Assembly: GCF_000224005.2 (NCBI RefSeq)
Contig: NZ_CP007031.1
Coordinates: forward strand, 2,819,001 to 2,883,000
Reading direction: 5' to 3'
Source of the DNA: Marichromatium purpuratum 984
GTDB lineage: Bacteria > Pseudomonadota > Gammaproteobacteria > Chromatiales > Chromatiaceae
DNA: 64,000 nt
The notes beneath the pieces are model-generated. The model searched no databases and was not told the origin of the DNA. It saw only the letters and a list, made by a program, of their open reading frames with translations. This document shows, in pieces, positions 8,335 through 23,780 of this stretch; position 1 is the stretch's first letter, and the number at the start of each line of letters is the position of its first letter. The position numbers and the translations under genes were made by a program.

Positions 8335-9942
8335 ATGAATCCGTTCTCGCTGCCGCACCTCTCCTCCGGCACGATCCGCAACCGTCTGTGGCGCGACCTG
8401 CTGCTGCTGGTCGCCGGCACCGTCGCGCTGCTGGTATCGATCAACATCCTGCTGATCAACGCGATCAAGCAGGATCTCGCCGGCACTCGCATCGAGTCCG
8501 CCGCCGCCCTGGTGCGCGACGAGGTCCACGGACTCCTGCTCCCGGTGCAGCAACAACTGCTGATCGTGCGCGACGGCATGGAGAGCGCGGATCTCTCCCC
8601 CAGCGACGAGGCCGCACTCAACGAACGCCTGATCCCGGTCCTGGCCCATATGCCCCAGGTCGCCGGAGCCATCGAGGCCGATGACGACGGTGCCGAGTAC
8701 TTCCTCGCTCGCACCGAGACGGGCTGGCTCACACGCATTCGCGCGCCCGGTGAATCGGGCGAACTGCGCATCACCCGCTGGAGCGAGCAGCTCGAGCCGC
8801 TCGACACCCGCACCCAGCCGACCGACTACGATCCACGCAACCGCCCCTGGTTCCGCGATGCCGTCGAACATCCCGGCTCTCTGGTGTGGAGCACGCCCTA
8901 CGTCTTCGCCTCGCTCGGCGTCCCCGGCACCACCGCAGCGGTGGCCCGCGAGCAGCACGGCAGCCTCCGTCTCAGCGCGCTCGACATCACCCTCGAGCAG
9001 ATCGTCGACACCATCAACCGCCTCGAACTCCCACCCGGCGGCTACGGCTTCCTGTTCAACGGCAGCGGTGGCGTCTTCGTGCCCACCCCACAACAACAGA
9101 CCCAGCGCACCCAGACCGACGGCTTCTTCTCCGCCCACGAACGACTCGGCGGCCCGCTCCCCTTCGACGCCGTCGCCGCCTGGAAATCGACCGAGCGCCC
9201 CGCCGAGGGACTGGTCCGCTTCCGCAGCGGCGACCACGACTGGTGGGGCGGATTCCGCCCCCTCACCCAGGACCCGAACGGCGCCTGGGTCGGGGTCGCC
9301 CTGCCGGTTTCAGCCACGCTCACCATCCTACGCAGCCGCTGGCACATCGTCGCCATGACCGCGCTGACCATCCTCGCCGCGAGCCTCACCATGGCCACGG
9401 TAGTGGTCCGTAAGTACAGCCGCCAGCTCCGCGACCTGCCCAAGCTCACTATCGATCGGCGCACCCCCCAGCACGACCTCCACGACCTCATCCGCAGTGG
9501 CGAGGGCGCGCATCTCGAATTCAAGTCGACCATGCGGATGAACCTCCACACCAAGACCCCGGGCAAGGAGATCGAGCTGGCCTGGCTCAAGGGCGTGACC
9601 GCCTTCCTCAACACCGAAGGCGGCATCCTCCTGCTCGGCGTCGCCGACGACGGCACCCTGCTCGGCTTGGACGCCGACAAGTTCGAGAACGAGGACAAGT
9701 GCCAGCTGCACTTCAAAAACCTGCTCAACCAACACCTCGGCCCCGAATACGCCCGCTACGTGCGCTTCTTCCTCCTCGACCTCGACGGCGTGCGCCTCGG
9801 CGCGGTCGAATGCGAGCGCGCCGATGCGCCGGTGTTCCTCCACGACGACAAGAAGCGCGAGCTGTTCATCATCCGCAGCGGTCCCTCCAACATTGAGCTG
9901 TCGATCAGCCGCGCGCTGAAATACATCCGCACCCGCTTCTGA
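8335..9942 (+). CDS. Cache-type membrane receptor fused to an AlbA_2 (Schlafen-like) domain
   Basis: A 535-residue protein with an N-terminal membrane helix (about 20-45), a large periplasmic Cache-like sensor (about 46-335, with the typical 'YDPRNRPWFRDA' stretch), a second helix (about 336-360), and a cytoplasmic AlbA_2 domain (about 383-530). The AlbA_2 part shows the hallmark 'EGAHLEFKST' start and the 'AFLNTEGGILLLGVADDG' motif. AlbA_2 domains are related to Schlafen and are annotated as putative nucleic-acid- or ATP-binding. The layout suggests a one-protein receptor that turns a periplasmic ligand into an effect on nucleic acid, in place of the usual kinase or chemotaxis output. That role is inference. 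It follows the GGDEF/EAL gene by 43 nt. Confidence 0.85.
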   Translation: MNPFSLPHLSSGTIRNRLWRDLLLLVAGTVALLVSINILLINAIKQDLAGTRIESAAALVRDEVHGLLLPVQQQLLIVRDGMESADLSPSDEAALNERLIPVLAHMPQVAGAIEADDDGAEYFLARTETGWLTRIRAPGESGELRITRWSEQLEPLDTRTQPTDYDPRNRPWFRDAVEHPGSLVWSTPYVFASLGVPGTTAAVAREQHGSLRLSALDITLEQIVDTINRLELPPGGYGFLFNGSGGVFVPTPQQQTQRTQTDGFFSAHERLGGPLPFDAVAAWKSTERPAEGLVRFRSGDHDWWGGFRPLTQDPNGAWVGVALPVSATLTILRSRWHIVAMTALTILAASLTMATVVVRKYSRQLRDLPKLTIDRRTPQHDLHDLIRSGEGAHLEFKSTMRMNLHTKTPGKEIELAWLKGVTAFLNTEGGILLLGVADDGTLLGLDADKFENEDKCQLHFKNLLNQHLGPEYARYVRFFLLDLDGVRLGAVECERADAPVFLHDDKKRELFIIRSGPSNIELSISRALKYIRTRF

Positions 9943-10078
9943 TCGCCGCTTACACGATCTTTCCGCAATCCCTGCACCGAGCCTGCACTCGCCGCACCTA
10001 ACCTGAAGGTGTCGGAGCAACGGGCTCCACCGCCGCCCAGCGGCGCGCCCATTCCAACCAGCAGGAGCGTAGAAGATC

Positions 10079-10681
10079 ATGAACACCCGACTCGACACCC
10101 CCCGCATCCGTGGCATCGCACTCGCCGTCGGTCTGCTCACCGCCGCGCCGATCGCACTCGCCATGCCCTTCGGTCCCGGGTACGGCTATGGCCCGGGCGA
10201 CGACCTGCCGATGCCGATGGCACGCATGGCCGACCGCCTCGACCTCGACGACGCCCAGCGCGAACAGGTCCGCGTCATCCTCGACGAGGCCCGTCAGGCC
10301 CGCGAGCAGCAGCAGCTCGAGACCCGCAAGCGCATCGACGAGCTGCTCACCGACGAGCAGCGCGCCGAGCGCGACCGGCTCAGCGAGCGACGCATCGAGC
10401 GCCGCGTCGACCGACTCGACGCACGCGTCGGCCTCACCGCCGAGCAGGCCCAGGCGCTCACCGAGCTGTTCCAGCGCCAGCACCAGCAGCTCGACCTCAC
10501 CCGCACCGAGCTGCGCGAGGCGGTCGCCGAGATCCTCACCGAGGAACAGCGCGCCGCCCTCGACACCCCGATGCAGCGCCGCGGCCATGGCCCGATGCGC
10601 CACCACGGCCCGATGTCCGGCGGCTACCCGATGATGCCCGGCGGTGATCCGATGATGCAGAGGGATTGCGATCGATTCTGA
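10079..10681 (+). CDS. Periplasmic Spy/CpxP-like LTxxQ protein
   Basis: A 200-residue exported protein with a signal peptide (about 1-29, ending near 'APIALAM'). It contains the helical LTxxQ-type repeats of the Spy/CpxP family: two 'LTxEQ'-like segments ('[10 protein letters not shown]', '[10 protein letters not shown]') and another at '[10 protein letters not shown]'. Spy is a periplasmic chaperone and CpxP inhibits the CpxA kinase under envelope stress. The C-terminus is rich in His and Met ([10 protein letters not shown]...MMPGG), which suggests metal binding as in copper- or zinc-responsive relatives. The start has an AGGAG about 12 nt upstream. No two-component genes are adjacent. Family call is good; the metal idea is inference. 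Confidence 0.8.
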   Translation: MNTRLDTPRIRGIALAVGLLTAAPIALAMPFGPGYGYGPGDDLPMPMARMADRLDLDDAQREQVRVILDEARQAREQQQLETRKRIDELLTDEQRAERDRLSERRIERRVDRLDARVGLTAEQAQALTELFQRQHQQLDLTRTELREAVAEILTEEQRAALDTPMQRRGHGPMRHHGPMSGGYPMMPGGDPMMQRDCDRF

Positions 10682-10693
10682 TCGCAGACCACC

Positions 10694-10724
10694 GCCCCGT
10701 CCGACGCACCGCGTCCGACGGGGC
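10694..10724 (+). terminator. Hairpin after the Spy-like gene
   Basis: An 8-bp stem (GCCCCGTC / GACGGGGC) begins 12 nt after the stop codon. The loop contains a second partial copy of the stem sequence. No T-run follows. Confidence 0.5.
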
Positions 10725-10979
10725 GAAGATCACCAAGCTCGACCGCCGCCCGCCCCTGCCGTACTGGCGCCCGCCTCACCGACGGCTTCATTCGCCGTGC
10801 CCCTCGACGACATCGCGAGCACACCCTTGCCGAGTCGACATACACGCCCCCATGCTATGCAGCCGCCGAGCCCTCCGTGGTCTCGCCCAGTCACCACCGG
10901 CGCCCCCACCCGGCGCGTCGGACTCGACCATGGCGTCCCGTCACACCGGGGCGTCGCCGATTCAGGACACCCTAACCCC

Positions 10980-16487
<5,508 letters not shown>

Positions 16488-16614
16488 GTCAGACCGTCAA
16501 TCACATTGAGTGTGCGAGGGAACTCCCCGACTGCGATCCGTCAAACCCTGCGCGACGCAAAGCTGGCACACTGCCCAGCCCGCAGCTGCCAAGACATCAA
16601 GGAGATATCGCCCG

Positions 16615-17187
16615 ATGAAGACATTGATCCAGTGGTCCCTCGTCCCCGCCCTGCTCATCGCCGCCGGCGCACACGCCGAGACCGCGCCCGACCCGCGCAT
16701 GGCCGAGGCCAAGACGCTCATCCAGCAGTTCGCCAAGACCCTGCAGGGCGAACTCAAGCAGGCCATCGAGGCCGGTGGTCCGGTACGCGCGATCGAGGTC
16801 TGCGAAGAGCGCGCACCGGTGATCGCCGACGAGCTGAGCACGCAGAGCGGCTGGTCGGTCGGGCGTACCAGCCTCGGGGTGCGCAATGCCACGCACAACA
16901 CCCCGGACGACTGGGAGCGCGAGGTGCTCGACCAGTTCGAGGAGCAGCGCGCCGCCGGCGAGCCGGTGGCCGGTCTCGCCCATGCCGAGGTGGTCGAGGA
17001 CGAGGACGGACGTCGCTTCCGCTTCATGAAGGCGATCCCCACCGCCGAGGTCTGTCTCGCCTGTCACGGCGATCACCTCACCCCCGAGGTGGCAGCCGCC
17101 CTGGACGAGCGTTATCCTGAGGACAACGCGCGCGGCTACCGCGCCGGCGACATCCGGGGTGCCTTCACCCTGGCCAAGCCACTCTGA
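16615..17187 (+). CDS. Exported DUF3365 haem-binding protein
   Basis: A 190-residue protein with a signal peptide ending near 'AGAHAE' (about residue 22), followed by a DUF3365 (Tll0287-like) domain and one c-type haem motif, CLACH, at about residues 147-151. Members are periplasmic or membrane-tethered single-haem proteins, often sensor domains of signalling proteins. This one is a stand-alone soluble form, so it may be an electron carrier or a redox or gas sensor subunit. The start at 16615 has AAGGAG about 11 nt upstream. Haem attachment would need the c-type cytochrome maturation system. A strong hairpin separates it from the next gene. Confidence 0.82.
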   Translation: MKTLIQWSLVPALLIAAGAHAETAPDPRMAEAKTLIQQFAKTLQGELKQAIEAGGPVRAIEVCEERAPVIADELSTQSGWSVGRTSLGVRNATHNTPDDWEREVLDQFEEQRAAGEPVAGLAHAEVVEDEDGRRFRFMKAIPTAEVCLACHGDHLTPEVAAALDERYPEDNARGYRAGDIRGAFTLAKPL

Positions 17188-17195
17188 TACCTATC

Positions 17196-17221
17196 GCGCC
17201 CGGCGCCCGTGCGCCGGGCGC
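17196..17221 (+). terminator. Strong hairpin after the DUF3365 gene
   Basis: A perfect 11-bp stem (GCGCCCGGCGC and complement) with a 4-nt loop lies 8 nt after the stop codon and 16 nt before the next start. It has no T-run, so partial attenuation is as likely as full termination. Confidence 0.6.
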
Positions 17222-17237
17222 ACGCAGGTGCGAGCCC

Positions 17238-17786
17238 ATGGCCGACGAACGCTTCGATCTCAGCTATACCGGCGCCATCGCCCCCGACGCCGATCCCGCC
17301 CAGGTGCGCGAGCGGCTCTGCGCCGTGTTCAAGCTCGCCGGCGCCGGCTGCGAGCGACTGTTCAGCGGCAAGCGCGTGGTGGTCAAACGTGGCGTCGACG
17401 CCACCACCGTCGCCCAGTACCGCCAGGTCTTCACCCAGGCCGGCGCGGTGCTGGAGGTGACCCCGAGCGAGCGCGCCGCCCCCGCCCCGCAACCGGTACG
17501 CCCCGCGCCCGATGGCCCGGTGGAGGATCCGACGGGTTCCCCCGAGACGCTCGCCCGGATCGATGCCGAGGCGCTGGCACTGGCCCCACAGGACGGCTTC
17601 CTCGAACCCTCGCGCACGGTTAAGATGCCCGCCATCGACACCAGCCACCTGAGCCTGGTACAAGGCGCCGATTGGACCCTGGCCGATTGCGAGCCGCCGC
17701 CGACGCCGATCCCGACGCCCGACATCGATCATCTCGCGCTGGTCGACATCGAGCCCGAAGAACAACGACAGGAACGCAGCGACTGA
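17238..17786 (+). CDS. Conserved hypothetical protein, two-part
   Basis: A 182-residue cytoplasmic protein with no signal peptide or membrane helix. Residues about 5-75 form a compact alpha/beta unit that begins 'FDLSYTGAIAPDADPAQVRERL' and includes 'LFSGKRVVVKRGVDATTVAQYRQVFTQAGA'. The same unit occurs at the N-terminus of other uncharacterised proteobacterial proteins. After a Pro/Ala linker (about 78-100), the C-terminal half carries two short similar segments ('IDTSHLSLV' and 'IDHLALVDI'). No enzyme motif is visible. It lies 7 nt before the flavoprotein gene and probably shares its message. Function unknown. Confidence 0.7.
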   Translation: MADERFDLSYTGAIAPDADPAQVRERLCAVFKLAGAGCERLFSGKRVVVKRGVDATTVAQYRQVFTQAGAVLEVTPSERAAPAPQPVRPAPDGPVEDPTGSPETLARIDAEALALAPQDGFLEPSRTVKMPAIDTSHLSLVQGADWTLADCEPPPTPIPTPDIDHLALVDIEPEEQRQERSD

Positions 17787-17793
17787 CCCCTCC

Positions 17794-18993
17794 ATGACCA
17801 TCGACTTCGAGCATCTCGTCATCGGCGCCGGCATCAGCGGACTCGGCGCCGCGCACTTCTCCGCACGTCGCGGCCACTCCACCCTGGTGCTGGAGGCGCG
17901 CGATCGCGTCGGCGGCTGCATCAACAGCCAGGCCTTCGAGGACCAGGACGGTTTCTGGGTCGAGTCGGGCGGACATACCTGCTTCAACAGCTACGGCAAC
18001 CTGCTCACCATCCTCGACGATCTGGGGCTGACCGCGCTGATCCAGCCCAAGCTCAAGGTCGGCTATGCGCTGTGGCAGGACGGCAAGCGTCGCCCGATCC
18101 GTTCGGCGCTGCACCTCGGCGAGGCGATCCGCTCGCTGCCGCGGATGTTCCGCGAGCCCAAGGCCGGACGCAGCGTCGCCGACTACTACAGCGCCATCCT
18201 CGGCCGGCGCAACTACGACGACCTGTTGCGTCACGCCTTCCAGGCGGTGATCTGCCAGCCCGCCGACGACTACCCGGCCGAGGCGCTGTTCCGCCGCAAG
18301 CCGCGGCGCAAGGAGGTGATCAAGGCCTTCACCTTCCCGAGCGGGCTCTCGACCATCCCCCAGGCGATCGCCGATCAGCCGAGGATCGAGGTGCGCACCG
18401 GCCAGGAGGTCGAGCGCATCGCGCGTACCGACGCGGGCTTCCGGGTCCACCTCGCCGATGGCGAGAGCATCGGCGCCGCCCGGCTCACCCTGGCGGTGCC
18501 GCCGCCGGTGGCCGCCGCGCTGATGCCCGAGGGCTTCGAGCAGGCGCGCGCGGCGATCGACGGCATCGGCATGGCCGAGATCGAGACCCTGGTACTGGTG
18601 TTCCGCGCCGCCGAGGTCGACATCAAGCCGATGGCCGGGCTGATCGCGATCGAGGACGCCTTCTACTCCTCGGTCTCGCGCGACTTCCTCCCCGATCCCG
18701 AGCTGCGCGGCTTCGCCTTCCACTTCCGTCCCGGCGCACTCGACGCCGAGGCACAGATCGCGCGCGCCTGCGCCACCCTCGACCTGCGCCCCGATCAGGT
18801 GCTCGACCAGGCGCGGGTGCACAACCGTCTGCCGGCGCTGCGCGCCGGTCACGCCGAGCGGGTCGCCGCGCTCGACGCCGCACTCGCCGGGACGCCGCTG
18901 GCGGTCACCGGCAACTGGTTCCTCGGTGTCTCGATCGAGGATGCACTCACCCGCAGCCGCAGCGAACACGACCGTCTGTTCGGAGCCCGATGA
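17794..18993 (+). CDS. FAD-dependent oxidoreductase, protoporphyrinogen oxidase-like
   Basis: A 399-residue flavoprotein of the amine oxidase / protoporphyrinogen oxidase superfamily. The N-terminus has the Rossmann motif '[12 protein letters not shown]' and the following 'LEARDRVGG' (residues about 8-45). The C-terminus has the typical FAD-contact stretch '[17 protein letters not shown]'. Relatives include HemY-type protoporphyrinogen oxidases and carotenoid desaturases, so the substrate cannot be fixed. The hemC-hemD genes in this window are 11 kb away. It stands in a plus-strand run with creA and a CNP1-like gene. Confidence 0.8.
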   Translation: MTIDFEHLVIGAGISGLGAAHFSARRGHSTLVLEARDRVGGCINSQAFEDQDGFWVESGGHTCFNSYGNLLTILDDLGLTALIQPKLKVGYALWQDGKRRPIRSALHLGEAIRSLPRMFREPKAGRSVADYYSAILGRRNYDDLLRHAFQAVICQPADDYPAEALFRRKPRRKEVIKAFTFPSGLSTIPQAIADQPRIEVRTGQEVERIARTDAGFRVHLADGESIGAARLTLAVPPPVAAALMPEGFEQARAAIDGIGMAEIETLVLVFRAAEVDIKPMAGLIAIEDAFYSSVSRDFLPDPELRGFAFHFRPGALDAEAQIARACATLDLRPDQVLDQARVHNRLPALRAGHAERVAALDAALAGTPLAVTGNWFLGVSIEDALTRSRSEHDRLFGAR

Positions 18994-19025
18994 CCACCCC
19001 CCCGTTCGCACAAGGAGCCGACCGC

Positions 19026-19502
19026 ATGCGCAAGCTGCTGGCCACCATCGTCCTGCTCATCCTGAGCGCCCCGCTCGCGGCCGAGGTCATCGGCAGCGTC
19101 TCGACCAAGTTCAAGATCCTCGGACCCAACGACAAGATCGTCGTCGAGGCCTTCGAGGACGAGGACATCCCCGGTGTCGTCTGCTATATCAGCCGTGCCA
19201 AGACCGGCGGGGTCTCCGGCGCGGTCGGGGTCGCCGAGGACACCTCGGATGCCTCGATCGAGTGCACCCAGGTCGGCCCGATCACGCTGCCCGACGCGGT
19301 GCGCGACGGCAAGCGCGACGGCGAGGAGGTGTTCAAGAAGCGTACCTCGCTGCTGTTCAAAAGCCTGCAGGTGGTGCGCTTCTACGACGCGCCGCGTCAC
19401 GCCCTGGTCTATCTGAGCTACAGCGACAAGATCATCGAGGGCTCACCGAAGAACAGCATCTCGGCCGTCGCCATCCAGCCCTGGCCGACCCAGGCGCACT
19501 GA
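19026..19502 (+). CDS. creA: CreA family exported protein
   Basis: A 158-residue protein with an N-terminal signal peptide ([20 protein letters not shown]) and the full CreA domain, including '[23 protein letters not shown]' residues split around 'KFKILG' and 'VEAFEDE', '[11 protein letters not shown]' and 'LYLSYSDKI'-like ending. CreA is a conserved periplasmic protein of unknown function, encoded in E. coli upstream of the creBCD stress regulon. The start at 19026 is chosen because AAGGAG lies 10 nt upstream; an upstream ATG that overlaps the previous stop has no ribosome site. The CNP1-like gene follows after 7 nt. Family certain, role unknown. Confidence 0.9.
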   Translation: MRKLLATIVLLILSAPLAAEVIGSVSTKFKILGPNDKIVVEAFEDEDIPGVVCYISRAKTGGVSGAVGVAEDTSDASIECTQVGPITLPDAVRDGKRDGEEVFKKRTSLLFKSLQVVRFYDAPRHALVYLSYSDKIIEGSPKNSISAVAIQPWPTQAH

Positions 19503-19509
19503 CCCGATC

Positions 19510-20088
19510 ATGACCAACCTCGCCTATCGCCTGCTCCCGCTGTTGCTGCCGTTGGCGCTGCTGCGCCCGCTCCCCGCACTCGCCGACAACGCCTTCGTCA
19601 CCGACGCCGAGGCGCCGACGCCCTCGAGCGTGCGCGAGGGCACGCGCTGGCAGGAACGCGCCACCCCGCCGCCGCCCTGGCCCGAGGAGTCCGACCTGAT
19701 CGAGTTCGAGCTCGATCGGCCGCACGCCGGTTTCCGCTATTTCATCGACGGTCGTCACTTGCAGATCGGCGACGACGGCGTGGTGCGCTATACCCTGGTC
19801 GCCCAGGCACCGAGCGGCGCTCGCAACCTCTCCTTCGAGGGGCTGCGCTGCACCCCGCGCGGCACCTACAAGAGCTACGCCTACGGTGCCGCCGGACGCT
19901 TCGTGCTGCTCGACGACCCGCAGTGGCTGCCGATCGACGACCACGACCACGAGCGCTTTCGCAAGGCGCTGTGGCGTCATCACTTCTGCGTCCCGCGCGG
20001 CTTCGCCCCGCGTCCCCGCAAGGACATGATCCGCTCGCTGCAGGGCCGGATCGCGCCCCTGCAGAACAGCGGCTTCCTCACCGACTGA
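19510..20088 (+). CDS. CNP1-like family exported protein
   Basis: A 192-residue protein with a hydrophobic signal peptide (about 1-25, cleavage near 'ALAD') and a mature part matching the CNP1-like family named from a neisserial cryptic protein. Visible features include 'IEFELDRPHAGFRYFID', 'VRYTLVAQAPSGARNLSFEGLRC' in pieces, 'GTYKSYAYG', and a single Cys pair (C in 'GLRCTPRG' and 'HFCVPRG') likely to form a disulfide. Probably periplasmic; function unknown. It forms a tight pair with creA, 7 nt apart. Confidence 0.82.
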   Translation: MTNLAYRLLPLLLPLALLRPLPALADNAFVTDAEAPTPSSVREGTRWQERATPPPPWPEESDLIEFELDRPHAGFRYFIDGRHLQIGDDGVVRYTLVAQAPSGARNLSFEGLRCTPRGTYKSYAYGAAGRFVLLDDPQWLPIDDHDHERFRKALWRHHFCVPRGFAPRPRKDMIRSLQGRIAPLQNSGFLTD

Positions 20089-20186
20089 AGGCGCGCGGAC
20101 CGCGCGCCGGTCGCCACCGCGCTGGAAGCGGTGTGCGGCAGTCGCCATATCCGACCCTATGTTGCACAGGATTCACAGGTCCCCCG

Positions 20187-22220
20187 ATGTCGAACCCCCT
20201 GCTTGAAACCCAGACCCTGCCGGCCTTCTCCCGGATCGGCCCGGAGCACGTCGAGCCCGCGCTCGATGCCCAGCTCACCGCGTGCCGCGCGCTGATCGAG
20301 CGGCTCACCCGCGAGGTCGCGGTGCCGACCTGGGAGAACTTCATCGAGCCGCTGGAGGAGAGCGAGGACCGGCTCGGCCGGGTCTGGTCGCCGGTCAGCC
20401 ATCTCAACAGCGTGCTCAACAGCGAGGCGCTGCGCACCGCCTACAACGCCTGTCTGCCCAAGCTCAGTGACTACGGCACCGAGGTCGGGCAGAACGAGGC
20501 GCTGTTCCGCGCCTATCGCGCGGTGGCCACTCAGGAGCATCTCGACGCCGATCAGCGCCGGGTGCTCGACAACGCGCTGCGCGACTTCCATCTCTCCGGC
20601 GTCGACCTGCCGGCCGAGAAGAAGGCCCGCTACAAGGAGATCAGCCAGTCGCTGAGTGCGCTCACCAGCAAGTTCGCCGAGAACGTGCTTGACGCCACCA
20701 ACGCCTGGGAGCTGCACCTGGAGGACGAGTCGCGCCTCGCCGGGCTGCCCGAGTCGGCGCACGCGCTGCTGCGCCAGAACGCCGAGCAGCGCGAGCTGCC
20801 GGGCTGGCTGCTGACCCTGCACATGCCGAGCTACCTGCCGGTGATGACCTATGCCGACGACCGCGAGCTGCGCGCTGAGTGCTATCGCGCCTTCGCCACC
20901 CGCGCCTCGGACCAGGGCCCGCACGCCGGCGAGTGGGACAACAGCGAGATCATGGAGCAGATCCTCGCGCTGCGTCACGAACAGGCCCAGCTGCTCGGCT
21001 TCGCCAACTATGCCGAGCGCTCGCTGGCGACCAAGATGGCGCGCACCCCGGAAGAGGTGATCGGCTTCCTCGGCGATCTCGCCGAGCGCTCGCTGCCGCA
21101 GGCGCAGCGCGAGCTCGACGAGCTGACCGCCTTCGCCCGCGAACACCACGGTGTCGACCAGCTCGAACCCTGGGACGTCGGCTACTACGCCGAGAAGCTG
21201 CGCCAGCACCGCTACCAGATCAGCGACGAGGAGCTGCGTCCCTACTTCCCGCTCTCGCGCGTGCTCGACGGACTGTTCGGTGTCGCCGAGCGGCTCTTCG
21301 GGGTGCGCTTCCAGGAGGTCGAGGCGTTCGACACCTATCACCCCGACGTGCGCTTCTTCGAGATTCGCGACGCCGAGCACGGCGCGCTGCGCGGTCAGTT
21401 CTATCTCGACCCCTTCGCCCGGGCGCACAAGCGCGGCGGGGCCTGGATGGACACCTGCAGCGATCGCATGCACAGCGCCACCCGCGACCAGATCCCGGTG
21501 GCCTATCTGGTGTGCAACTTCGCCCCGCCGGTCGGCGCGCGCCCGGCGCTGCTCACCCACGACGAGGTCGAGACCCTGTTCCACGAGTTCGGCCACGGCC
21601 TGCACCACCTGCTGACCAAGGTCGACTATCCGGCGGTGGCCGGGATCAACGGGGTGCCCTGGGACGCCGTCGAGCTGCCCAGTCAGTTCCTCGAGAACTG
21701 GTGCTGGGAGCGTGAGTCGCTGGACCTGTTCGCGCGCCACTGGGAGACCGACGAGCCGCTGCCCGAGACCCTCTACCAGCGCATGCGCGCGGCCAAGCAC
21801 TTCCAGTCGGCGATGCAGATGGTGCGTCAGCTCGAGTTCGCGCTGTTCGACTTCCGCATCCATCTCGAATACGACCCGGCACGCGGCGGGCGCATCCAGG
21901 AGATCCTGCAGTCGGTGCGCGATCAGGTCGCGGTGATCCACCCGCCGGCCTTCCACCGCTTCGCCCACGGCTTCTCGCACATCTTCGCCGGGGGCTATGC
22001 CGCCGGTTACTACAGCTATAAATGGGCCGAGGTGCTCTCGGCCGACGCCTTCTCGCTGTTCGAGGAGCGCGGGGTGTTCGACCCCGCCACCGGGCGCGCC
22101 TTCCGCGAGCACATCCTCGAGCGCGGCGGCGCCGAGGACGCGATGACGCTGTTCGTGCGCTTCCGCGGGCGCGAGCCCGACACCGAGGCGCTGCTGCGTC
22201 AGTCCGGGATCGCGGCATGA
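20187..22220 (+). CDS. prlC: Oligopeptidase A
   Basis: A 677-residue M3-family zinc metallopeptidase that degrades oligopeptides in the cytoplasm, including cleaved signal peptides. The catalytic HEFGH zinc motif sits near residues 466-470, within '[15 protein letters not shown]'. Length and sequence match E. coli OpdA (680). The start at 20187 ([12 protein letters not shown]) matches the conserved N-terminus; longer in-frame starts run into the previous gene region. The stop overlaps the ubiD start by 4 nt (ATGA), so the two are translationally coupled, although their functions are unrelated. Confidence 0.96.
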   Translation: MSNPLLETQTLPAFSRIGPEHVEPALDAQLTACRALIERLTREVAVPTWENFIEPLEESEDRLGRVWSPVSHLNSVLNSEALRTAYNACLPKLSDYGTEVGQNEALFRAYRAVATQEHLDADQRRVLDNALRDFHLSGVDLPAEKKARYKEISQSLSALTSKFAENVLDATNAWELHLEDESRLAGLPESAHALLRQNAEQRELPGWLLTLHMPSYLPVMTYADDRELRAECYRAFATRASDQGPHAGEWDNSEIMEQILALRHEQAQLLGFANYAERSLATKMARTPEEVIGFLGDLAERSLPQAQRELDELTAFAREHHGVDQLEPWDVGYYAEKLRQHRYQISDEELRPYFPLSRVLDGLFGVAERLFGVRFQEVEAFDTYHPDVRFFEIRDAEHGALRGQFYLDPFARAHKRGGAWMDTCSDRMHSATRDQIPVAYLVCNFAPPVGARPALLTHDEVETLFHEFGHGLHHLLTKVDYPAVAGINGVPWDAVELPSQFLENWCWERESLDLFARHWETDEPLPETLYQRMRAAKHFQSAMQMVRQLEFALFDFRIHLEYDPARGGRIQEILQSVRDQVAVIHPPAFHRFAHGFSHIFAGGYAAGYYSYKWAEVLSADAFSLFEERGVFDPATGRAFREHILERGGAEDAMTLFVRFRGREPDTEALLRQSGIAA

Positions 22221-23695
22221 AGTACCGCGACCTGCGCGACTTCATCGCCCAGCTCGAGGAGCGCGGCGAGCTGGTGCGGGTGCGCGAGCCGGTCGACCCG
22301 CACCTGGAAGTGACCGAGATCTGCGACCGCACCCTGCGCGGCGGCGGCCCGGCACTGCTGTTCGAGCGCCCCAAGGGCTCGGAGATCCCGCTGCTCGGCA
22401 ACCTCTTCGGCACCCCGTGCCGGGTGGCGCTGGGGATGGGCGAGGACTCGGTCGAGGCGCTGCGCGAGGTCGGTCGGCTGCTCGCCTTCCTCAAGGAGCC
22501 GGACCCGCCGAAGGGGATGAAGCAGGCCTGGGAGAGCCTGCCGATCTTCAAGAAGGTGCTCGACATGGCCCCCAAGGTGCGGCGCAACCCGCCCTGCCAG
22601 GAGCACCGGCTCGGCGGTGAGGCGGTCGACCTCGGACGACTGCCGATCCAGCACTGCTGGCCGGGCGACGCCGCGCGACTGATCACCTGGGGACTGGTGA
22701 TCACCCGCGGCCCGGAGAAGCCGCGCCAGAACCTCGGCATCTATCGCATGCAGGTGCTCGATCGCAACCGGGTGATCATGCGCTGGCTGGCGCACCGCGG
22801 CGGCGCACTCGACTATCGCGACTGGCAGCGCGCCCACCCCGGCAAGCCCTTCCCGGTGGCCGTCGCGCTCGGCGCCGACCCGGCGACCATCCTCGGCGCC
22901 GTCACCCCGGTGCCCGATACCCTCTCGGAGTATGCCTTCGCCGGGCTGTTGCGCGGCAGCCGCACCGAGCTGGCGCGCTGTCAGGACTCCGACCTGCAGG
23001 TCCCGGCGAGCGCCGAGTTCGTGCTCGAGGGCCACATCCATCCCGACGACATGGCCCCGGAGGGTCCCTTCGGCGACCACACCGGCTACTACAACGAGGT
23101 CGACCGCTTCCCGGTGTTCACCATCGAGCGCATCACCCATCGCGAGCGCCCGATCTATCACAGCACCTATACCGGCCGGCCACCCGACGAGCCGGCGATC
23201 CTCGGGGTGGCGCTCAACGAGGTCTTCGTGCCCATCCTGCAGAAGCAGTTCCCGGAGATCGTCGACTTCTACCTGCCGCCCGAGGGCTGCTCCTACCGCC
23301 TCGCGGTGGTGAGCATCCGCAAGCAGTATCCGGGACACGCCAAGCGGGTGATGATGGGGGTGTGGTCCTTCCTGCGCCAGTTCATGTACACCAAGTTCGT
23401 CATCGTCGTCGACGAGGACGTCTGCACCCGCGACTGGAAGGATGTGATCTGGGCAATGACCACCCGGATGGACCCGGCGCGCGACACGGTGACGATCGAG
23501 AACACCCCGATCGACTATCTCGACTTCGCCTCGCCGGTCTCCGGACTGGGTTCGAAGATCGGCTTCGACGCGACCAACAAGTGGCAGGGCGAGACCGACC
23601 GCGAGTGGGGCGAGCCGATCCGCATGGACGAGGCGGTGCGCGAGCGGGTCGATCGCATGTGGGATCGGCTGGGCATCGAACTGCCCGAGGCGTGA
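22217..23695 (+). CDS. ubiD: 4-hydroxy-3-polyprenylbenzoate decarboxylase
   Basis: UbiD removes the carboxyl group of the polyprenylated ring in ubiquinone synthesis, using the prenylated FMN cofactor made by UbiX. The product has 492 residues (E. coli 497). The conserved active-site region '[14 protein letters not shown]' and the N-terminal '[15 protein letters not shown]' are intact. It is coupled to prlC by an ATGA overlap. UbiX is encoded about 13 kb downstream, and a flavin-type reductase fusion that could serve the same pathway is at 27646. A convergent hairpin follows. Confidence 0.96.
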   Translation: MKYRDLRDFIAQLEERGELVRVREPVDPHLEVTEICDRTLRGGGPALLFERPKGSEIPLLGNLFGTPCRVALGMGEDSVEALREVGRLLAFLKEPDPPKGMKQAWESLPIFKKVLDMAPKVRRNPPCQEHRLGGEAVDLGRLPIQHCWPGDAARLITWGLVITRGPEKPRQNLGIYRMQVLDRNRVIMRWLAHRGGALDYRDWQRAHPGKPFPVAVALGADPATILGAVTPVPDTLSEYAFAGLLRGSRTELARCQDSDLQVPASAEFVLEGHIHPDDMAPEGPFGDHTGYYNEVDRFPVFTIERITHRERPIYHSTYTGRPPDEPAILGVALNEVFVPILQKQFPEIVDFYLPPEGCSYRLAVVSIRKQYPGHAKRVMMGVWSFLRQFMYTKFVIVVDEDVCTRDWKDVIWAMTTRMDPARDTVTIENTPIDYLDFASPVSGLGSKIGFDATNKWQGETDREWGEPIRMDEAVRERVDRMWDRLGIELPEA

Positions 23696-23736
23696 GCGGC
23701 AGGATGGCGCTCGTCCTGAGCGCCCTCCCCGACGCC

Positions 23737-23756
23737 CACCGGCCAGCTGGCCGGTG
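23737..23756. terminator. Palindrome between convergent ubiD and RRM genes
   Basis: A perfect 20-bp palindrome (CACCGGCCAG followed by its complement) sits between two converging genes, 41 nt after ubiD and 25 nt before the other stop. It can form a hairpin in either transcript; no T-run. Confidence 0.5.
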
Positions 23757-23780
23757 AGCGTGGGCATGGTTGCGGCGGGA

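Noticed and set aside
6372-8813. An 813-codon minus-strand open frame across the GGDEF/EAL and Cache genes
   Set aside because: It crosses two real genes and the gap between them and shows no family motif.
10797-10979. A 61-codon N-terminal extension of UvrA
   Set aside because: It is Pro/Arg-rich and unlike UvrA N-termini; the GTG at 10980 fits the family start.
18072-19502. A long frame beginning inside the flavoprotein gene and ending with creA
   Set aside because: Only the part from 19026 is CreA-like, and it has its own ribosome site and signal peptide.
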